Assembly (NCBI RefSeq): GCF_002007645.1
Contig: NZ_CP019791.1
Coordinates: 4,084,593-4,148,592, forward strand
Reading direction: 5' to 3'
DNA from: Anaerohalosphaera lusitana
GTDB taxonomy: Bacteria; Planctomycetota; Phycisphaerae; Sedimentisphaerales; Anaerohalosphaeraceae
Length of the DNA: 64,000 nt
Under the pieces are notes generated by a model that did not search any database, was not told where the DNA came from, and worked only from the letters and a program-made list of their open reading frames with translations. The translations under genes were made by a program, and so were the position numbers. This document shows positions 16,485 to 25,400 of this stretch, one piece after another. How positions within the stretch are numbered: the first letter of the stretch is position 1; the number at the start of each line of letters is the position of its first letter.

Positions 16485-19400
16485 TTACAGCGGACTGATC
16501 AGATTGTACGTTGTCCAGTCGCCCCAGTTGATACGTTTGAGCGTACCATCAGGCCAGTTGATTACAGTACCGGTTCTGACACGATACCTGCGTGTGCTGC
16601 TTGGTGTTCCGCCGATTCTGAGAACATAAGGCGGTCTTGCCAGAGTGTCATCGTCTGTCCGACGCATCGTATCAAATTCAATGTTGTCCTGGAAGTGATA
16701 GATGATCGGAGCTGCGGGAGATTCCTCGTCCGCAACCGGTTCAACTGCCATGTAATGCCAGGAGCCATCGTTGTCTGAGTAGTATACAGGCTCCGTTGTC
16801 CATACAGGCGGATTCGGCAGAGGAGCGGTGAAGTCACCAGCGTCATCTGAAGTACCTATCGTGACAGTTGTCGTCAAAGCACCAGTCGTACGCAGGTCAC
16901 CGACGACCTTTGTGACAACGACCTTGTAATCCCAGTCCTCACCCAGGACAAGATGATCACCAAAGTCTACACAAGCTGAGCCTGAATAGGTAAATGTTTG
17001 CGTGAAGCCATAGTCAACGGATTCATCCCATATCCAGCTCTGGCTGTCGAGCATACCGAGATAGGTTATGTCATCCGGATTGGACTCTGGATCGATGATC
17101 TCGGGCCTGTCACCTGCAAGTTCCCAGAGACCGCCGGCTGCCGGCCTACGGTAAAATGCGAAGTAGTAGTCAGCATCAGCATCCAAGATAGGCTCATCGT
17201 TTTCGTCCAGTATAGGATCGCCGTTAGCATCAAGCTCAACTGCTTCGGCATATAGCTCAACCGGTGTTACGCCTGCATAGACGCTCTGAGGGGTACGTAT
17301 CCATCTTACTTCCGGCCTTACCTCTGCGCCTGCAACCCTGATGCCTGACCATCCGGTAGTATTACCTCGCGGGTCGACAGCACGGGTCCTGAACTGGAAG
17401 TCGAAATCCTGCACGTAGTCACTGACATAGTTAGGATCCTGGAACTCGGCTCTGATAGCCGGCGTCCAGTCTGCCCTGTTTTCAGGCAGCAAACGACTGA
17501 ACGGTGCGTAATTAAGGCACTCGAACTCGTACATCATACCGCCATCATAACCAGACCAACTGTCGAAGGATTCCTGTGCACCCATGTAGATCATGTCAAC
17601 GCCATCTATTTCCCGTATGTGCGGTTCAAGAGAAGGCGCCCATTCAGCGGGATCAGGCAACGGAGCACGTGTATCAAGAGCGAGCCAGCAGGAAGCGAAT
17701 TCCGCAAGATCCTCAAGATCCACCTTGCCATTGACAGTGAAGTCCGCACCGTTACACCAGTCATTGGCAGGACCGCAATTATCGAAGAGCCAGTTGTCTG
17801 CCAAGTACATGAAGTCCATAGTATCTACAGAACCTACACTGTCCCATGTTCTGTCAAGATCGCAGATCCTGCACTGTTCAGGCATACCCTGCTCAGAGGG
17901 CACGTAATGGTAGCCAAGATCCAACCTGCCCTGGTCAGTGCTTGTAGGCAGTGTATTGGTTGTCCTGGTGTGCAATCCGACTTCAAGAGCGGATATGTCA
18001 CCATAGTCCACGGCTGGACTTGTTTTTTCCTGCAATGGCGGCTGCTGGAGGTAGTAGTCGCCCATCGGTCCGGGTGCGAACAGCGGATCGGATGTTGCAA
18101 GGTCTGCTCCGAAGTTGTTGTCGCCCCAGTTGAGGGTGCAATCCTCACCAACGTTGAGATTTGCAAGTCCGTTCCAGACGTCAGTGTAGTCAATCGTAAG
18201 AGTGGAAGGCACCTTGTCATACTGATAATCCGACATGACAGAAGCCGAAGCACCGATGCTTGCACTGTTGTCCCATATGATGCTGTAGAGCACATCGACT
18301 TCACTACCATAGGACACGCTCAAGCCGCCGCCAAGAGAATTTTCCCTGGTAGCCTGATTGTCGGCGATCGTACAGTTGTTAAGCCATGCCTTGGCATACC
18401 AGTTAGCGGAGAAGCCGCCGCCGTCTCTGCCTGCTGTATTATTGGCGATCAGAGCGTTCTCAACCGTGGTCTTGCCGCTTCCGTATAGGAAGATACCACC
18501 GCCGGAACCACTGGCAGAGTTATCAAGCAAGCTGATGTTCGTCAACACGGAATTAGCGTCGGCACCATAAATCGCACCGCCGAGACCACTTTCAATGGCT
18601 GCAACGTTGCCGTGGAACCTCGTATTATCTACGGTGAATCGGCCATTGTTGTAGTACAAGGCACCGCCATTATAGGAGCTGTTGTTGACGAAATTACAAT
18701 CAGTAACCTGTGGATCGGCCCATTCAGCGTAGATCGCACCGCCATTATGAGCCGTATTGCCATCGAAATCGCAGTCGATGAGCTCGATCTTGCATTCGTG
18801 TTCGAAGGCTATAGCACCGCCGAAGGCGAAGAATGGGTCCTCTGTCGTAGTTGGCTCGTCATGGTGTTCCACCTGCTGACCTTCACGGTCCGCTTCGTTG
18901 TTGTCGAATACACAGTTAGTGAATTTGGGCGAACTGCCTGTTGCAGCGTAGATCGCACCACCATAAGTCTCTATCTGGTAATGACCAGCAGGGATTACAC
19001 CCTGACCCGTTGTAGGACCGTGAGCCGTATTGCCGCTGAAATAGCAATCGACGAACTCAGGTGTACTCTGCTCGTCACAGTAGACAGCACCGCCGTATCC
19101 ACTGTACTTCCAGTATTCGATATATGGACCGTAATCCCAGTCGGGCCATGGATTGTGTATCTCATCCCATGAACCGCCTCGGACACCACCATTTCCTGCA
19201 TTACCGCCGTTACCACCGGTGGCTTCATTATCTATGAATTCACAATTGACGAACTTGGGGCTTCCGCCTGGGCCAACATAAGCAGCACCACCATGTGCCC
19301 AGCCGCCCCAGCCGCCGTCACCACCTTGGCCGCCGTCACCACCGTGACCGGCTGTAACGGAGCAGGATTCGATCCGGCAGTTCTTGACGGTTGCCGAAGC

Positions 19401-22400
19401 ATCTTCTACGAATTCGAAAGCACCACCCGTTATAGGCTCACCATTTTTACCATCTGGCAGCGGGTTACAAGGCGTAAGGCCTGGGCAGCCGCTGGGACTG
19501 ATGTAGTGTGCATCCAAAATGGTCAAACCGTTAAAGACAGTACTGCGATCGGTCTCAGCAACAATAAATCCGCAGTTACGGATTATCGTATTCGCCACAG
19601 TTTCTGGGTCATCAGGGTTCATACTCTGAATTGTAATTGCCTTGTCGATAACCAGATGCAGTCCCTGTATCGGGGTATATTCCGCGGGCTGCAGCGTGAT
19701 GATATCACCGTCCTGAGCATCGTAGATCGCATACTGGAGTTCGGTGAAATCGCCTGCAACCTCTATTGTCCGCGGTTCATAGAACTTGACCTGTACAGTT
19801 GTGTTGCCGTCAATGGTCACGCTGTTCTGTACCGAACTAGCGGAATCATCGTCTGTGCCGTACCACTTAATACGGTGCGAGGGGTTATCAGGATGTGCGA
19901 CCAGATTCACTACGTCGCCGTCCTGATGAACAGTTACGCCGGCGGGTGTGAGTGTGCCATCCGGCTCCTTGATCGAGACGGTACCGTTGTCGGTCAGAAC
20001 TTCGACGACAAGTATGGGCCACAGACTGTATATCTCAGCCGTCACATGCTTGTCTTCGTCCATTGTGACGTAGTTGACCGGGCCCGCTACATCGTCGTCA
20101 TTGGTACCGGTCCACCTGACAGCGAAGCCTTCAGGCAGTTCGGGTTCGATCTGAAGCTTGACAGTCTTGTACTGTATGTAGGTGCCCTGCTCAGGCGTTA
20201 TAACATAGTCGCCGTCAAGCATTGTCTCCGGATAGTTCAATTCTGTTGTGAGCTCGTACTCGGTCAACTGCGTATCAAAGTGATGATAGCCCATGTCCAC
20301 GATGCCTTCGTCATTCACACCGTCAGTTCTGGTGTGGAAGTCGGCAAGCTCAATACCAGGATCGAAGACGTAGCCGCTGCCGCGATCTACTGCAGGACTT
20401 GTCTCGAGCTGTCCGGCCTCGACCTGGCTGAGGTAATAATCACCAACAAACAGGGGATCAGCAACAAAGCTGTTGCCTACGTCCACTGCAGGATCATCGA
20501 AGAAGTCCGTATTCGGATCCCAACCAAAGATCTGTTCACCGTTGATGTATGAGCCGTCATCGACTTCGATCGGGGGCGCACCAACGAGATTGATGATCGC
20601 CGCGCCTAGATCGACAGCCGGCTTAACGATCTCGGGATACGTGCCGTCAGGTGTTGGAACACCTGTGGTGACCAGTAACTCCTTGATCTGGCCCGGGGTC
20701 AGGAAGTCGCCGAGCTTATCCAAAGCTGCCGACTGAATTGAAGCAACGCAACCCGCAGCAAAGGGACAAGCTGAAGATGTACCATTAAAGAATGGGAAAT
20801 AATCTCCAGGATCATATCCACCTTCACCGACGATATCCGTGGTATATACTGGATCCGCAGGGGCAAGGATATCGAGCAGTTCGCCTGTCTGGGAGTACTC
20901 TGTGACCTCGCCTGTCGTGTCATATAATGCACCTACAGAGACAACCTTTGACAGCGCTGAAGGTGTAGAAATGCCCACCGGCAAGTATTCTTTGAAATTA
21001 CCCGATGCAGCAAAAACACTTATGCCAGCAGATGTGGCTACCTGTGCTGCAGCAGCCAGTGCAGGATTTTCCCTGTCGGCTCGTTCTTCGTCTTCGTATG
21101 GTATGAATCCGCCCCAACTGTTGCTTATGACCACGATCGGTCTGTCGGGGTCATCATACTGGTGAGTCACACACCAATCCCATGCCTGTACGCCTGCATC
21201 CGTCCACCACATACCTGCATCATCAGTCATTTTGAGAGCGTAGATGCCTGCGTTGTATGCGACACCGCCTATGTAGTCTTCGACTTCACCGAGCCAGCCG
21301 CCGGCGATACCCGCACAAGCAGTACCATGGGGCTCACCAGCAGGGAACGGATCTGCATCGCCGTTACCTGTGTCATAACCGCCGATCACTTTCTCGTTCG
21401 GGAACTGCACATCAGCGGCAGGGTCGCCACCGAGCATCGTATGTGTATAGTCAACACCGGAATCAACGATAGCAACCGATGCACCTTCACCATTATAGAA
21501 CTGACGCACAACCTCGGCATTACCCTGAGGAATCGCCTGTCTGAGTGCAGGCCTAACCTGCCTTACCGGCTCTATGAACGCTACATTCGAGTTTGTTCTG
21601 AGCTTGTCGTAGCCGGTCTGGGTAACCTCGCCGGAGAATACCGGTATGTTTTCGCAGCGGTTTCTGAGCTGCAGTTCGTGAGCGCCCATGTTGACAATCA
21701 CATTATCGATGCGTTGAGTAACTTCGGCCCTCAAAGCTTCGCGTGCTACATCTGATGTGAAGTTGGTCGAACCGATCAGCTCGGCCGCGTCACGAAGAGT
21801 TACCATTACCTTGACCCGGTCCTGGGTCTGGAAGCGATTGAAGATCTCGTCCTTATCAACCACGGTCGCGATGCTCTCGGTCGAAGGAGTCAGGACATTT
21901 GACATATCATTGGTGCCTGCAAAGGCATCATGAAGTTGAATATCGTTCGGATCCGGGAACGGGCCCACATCCGCGTAGTCGATGTCCAGCGAAGAGAAGT
22001 AGTCCACTGTCTCATCTGCGATCACGAAGCTCTGGCTGTCGAGCGTTATCTGTGCACCGGAGGATGCTTTGTTCCTCCAGATAATGCTGTCCTTGACGTC
22101 GACTCTACTGCCGTAAGCAATGTAAAGACCGCCGCCGAGGCTTTCACCGCCCATTACGCTGTTGTTGGCGATGGTACAGTTGCGGAGGTTGCCGTCGTGT
22201 TCGAAATTCACGAACACACCGGCACCGCTTGCACCGGCCTCGTTGTCAGCTATGAGGCAGTTCTTGAGCCAAGACCTGACCGGAACGCTGATCTGGGGCG
22301 TTACCAGCGACTTGGGATGGCCTGCCAGATAGACGCCGCCGCCTGAGCCGCTTGCGCTGTTTTCGGTGATTTCAAGGTTTTCACCCCAGAAGTCACTGTT

Positions 22401-25400
22401 AGCAGCGATGAAACCGCCGCCAACGCCGCGATTGAGAACTTCCTGGTCGCCGATCGCAAAGGCATGATCGCTGTCAGCTACGGCGCTTTCATAAGCATTG
22501 TTGCCCTGGAAGATCGTATCTGCCATGTTCGCATCGAGCGTCTTGAAGATCATGGCACCACCAGCGAGGTATGCGCTGTTGTTTACATAGTTACAGTCAG
22601 CGATGTCAAGGTGTACGATGTTGGCGCCGTATGTAGCACCGCCGATCGTGGAAGCGTTTCCATCGAATACGCAAGTATCGAGTGTGACGTCTATGCTAGG
22701 CGTTATTTCCTCACCTGCCAGCGGGCCAATTTCATAGTCGTAATCCAGACCTGTACATAAAGCACCGCCGTAACCGGTGAAATCTTCACCGTAGAAGGCA
22801 TTCTCGTTGCCTTCAAATACACAGTCCGTGAAATCTGCCTTAGCCTCAAGGGCAACAAAGACTCCACCACCTGCAGTAGGTACGTAATAACTTTCCATAG
22901 GCTGCATGAGACCTTGACCAACACCGCTCATGCCACTCTCAGTCCAGTTGTTTACAAATTCACAACCAACAAAATTAGGCTCTGTTTCGGGCTGAGCATA
23001 TATCGCACCACCCTTGGCAGTATATAGTCTCGGGTCTCCTTGTGGTCGAGCAGGGTCAACATACGTGCCTTCAATATCAGCAACTACTGTAACAATACCA
23101 CCATATCCATTACGACCACCTTGACCGCCTCTAGAGCCGCCATTTCCGCCATTAGAACCCCTGGCAAAATTATTCCTGAAAACACAATCAACAAAAGTCG
23201 GCGCAGTAAGGTCATCGTTCGCAAACCGTGTTCCCCCGCCAATGTAAACTGCGCCACCTAAAGCTTCACCTGGGCAACCACCATCTCCACCTCGCCCATA
23301 AGTTCCACCATTACCACCGTTTGCACCGCTGCCAGCCTCCACAAAGCAACCTTCTACTGTTACTTTTTCGAACAGCGGTTCGCCAACTGCAATATGGATA
23401 CCACCACCGCCGGAATCACCGCCCCAGCCAGAATCACCACCATCGGGCACATTATTTCCGCCATTGTTGCCGCCAGTGGCATCCTGCCCCCTTTTATAAC
23501 AATCACTAATCTGACAGTTTCTTATAGTATGGTCACCATAAACAATAACACCTCCACCATAGCTATCTCTACCGTCATTTCCTAAAGCACCTTCACCCAC
23601 TGCTGGGGGAGCACTTCCTTGATCAAACTGCGCATTACGAACTTTAAAACCATTAACTAAAGAAGAACCGCTACGATCCTCCAAGAAATACGAGCCTATA
23701 ACAGTAATGCCATTGTAAGCTTCGCCACCAACGTCAATAATGGGCCAACGGTCCGGGTCATCGGGAAATTCACCGCTTAGAACGATATCCTTTCCAATGA
23801 TTGTAATAGGGAGACGATATGTCCCTGGACTAACTATAACAACATCACCGTCGCGAGCAGCATCAATGCCTCTCTGAATGTCAGGATATTGGGTTGGCAC
23901 ATAAATAATCTCTCTATGGGTAATCTCAAACTCCAGTGCAACTTCCTGTCCGTCTTCATAGACAGTTGCCGTGTTCATTGTTTCAAAAGTAGTATCATCG
24001 TCTGTACCGTACCACTGATAGACGCGGTACTTGTCTTCGGGTAAAGCTTCCAGGTCGATGACTGTACCTGGTGAGACAGTGAGAGTTACAGGGTTGTCGT
24101 AAGTAACGACGTTATCGGGTTCATCGGGGCTAGTCTCGCCTGTTACAGCGTCAAAATATTCATAGGTCATGCTGCCGCCTTCGTTTAGCACACGAAGGGT
24201 GATGGTCCGCATGATGTCGTCGTTTGTATTTACAGGATAGTGATATCCGTAGTCGGCCCTTTGACCGTCGCCGCCGCCAGTTATCCGAGTTGTCTCGTTA
24301 CCTGTCAAACCGGAGCCAGCAGTACCTACCAACTGGTTCCAGAGGTTTTCCTCAGGATTGCCTGCATTGTAAGCCGGGCTGGTCACCGGATGTGTCGGAG
24401 GCTGGCTGAGATAGAATGTGTTCAAATCTATTTCAGTGCCAAGGCCGTCAGTGAGAGCCAACTGTTCAGCCGTCCACATAGGACCGACAGCGAACTGAGG
24501 ATCAGCGGTGCTGATGTGGGCCATATCTACAGCTTCATCACCACCAATATTTTCAACGACTGACCAGTCAACCTGGCAGCCGAATACGTCGTCGCCGCGG
24601 CCAAATCCCCAAGGTCTGTCCATGGATCCATCACTGTACCCTATGATACAGTGGGAAATGACAGGAGCAGAGTTTTCGGCACCGATACCGCCCTTTATTC
24701 CGCGGTCGCCGCCCTGGTCCGCACCTCTGTTAGCAACAACGGTACAGAATTGAACTTCCGAATCGGATGTACTGAAGTAACATGCACCACCGACATCGCC
24801 GGAAGTATTTTGTGTGATAAGACAATCATAGACACCGATGGGTCCGAGTTCCGCGTATACCGCACCGCCTCGGCCTCCGGCCTGGTTTTCGGCCATTATG
24901 GTATTGATTACCGCTGGGAAAAACTCTAGATCCGGATCTGCCAGATTGGTTGCTATCGACCAATCGATATATGCAGCAGTTGCGGCTGGATCGGTCAGCG
25001 GATCCGTTCCGTCAGGCAGTCCTGCTACAATTTCGTCAAATGTAGCCTGATAGCCATCTACGACAGGCTGGGGGTCCTCTGGATAGTAGAGTGAAACCGC
25101 ACCACCGTTGTTTCCAGTACATGCACGGAAAATGCAGTTTGTAAATGCTGGGGCCGCTATACCGTTTATCTGAACGGCACCACCGCTACCATTAATTACT
25201 GATATACCTTCAACGTTTGCGCCGTCAATTTCATCAAATATGAAACCTGTTGCAGCACCTTCACAATCAATTATACACTTAGTGGGATCCTCGCTGGCGC
25301 TTTTCAGATTGATCAGTTTATTATTGAATTCCAGATCGACGTTACCTTCGCCCTTGTAGACGCCGTCAGCAATAACTACCTCTTCGGCGGGGACAGCCGG

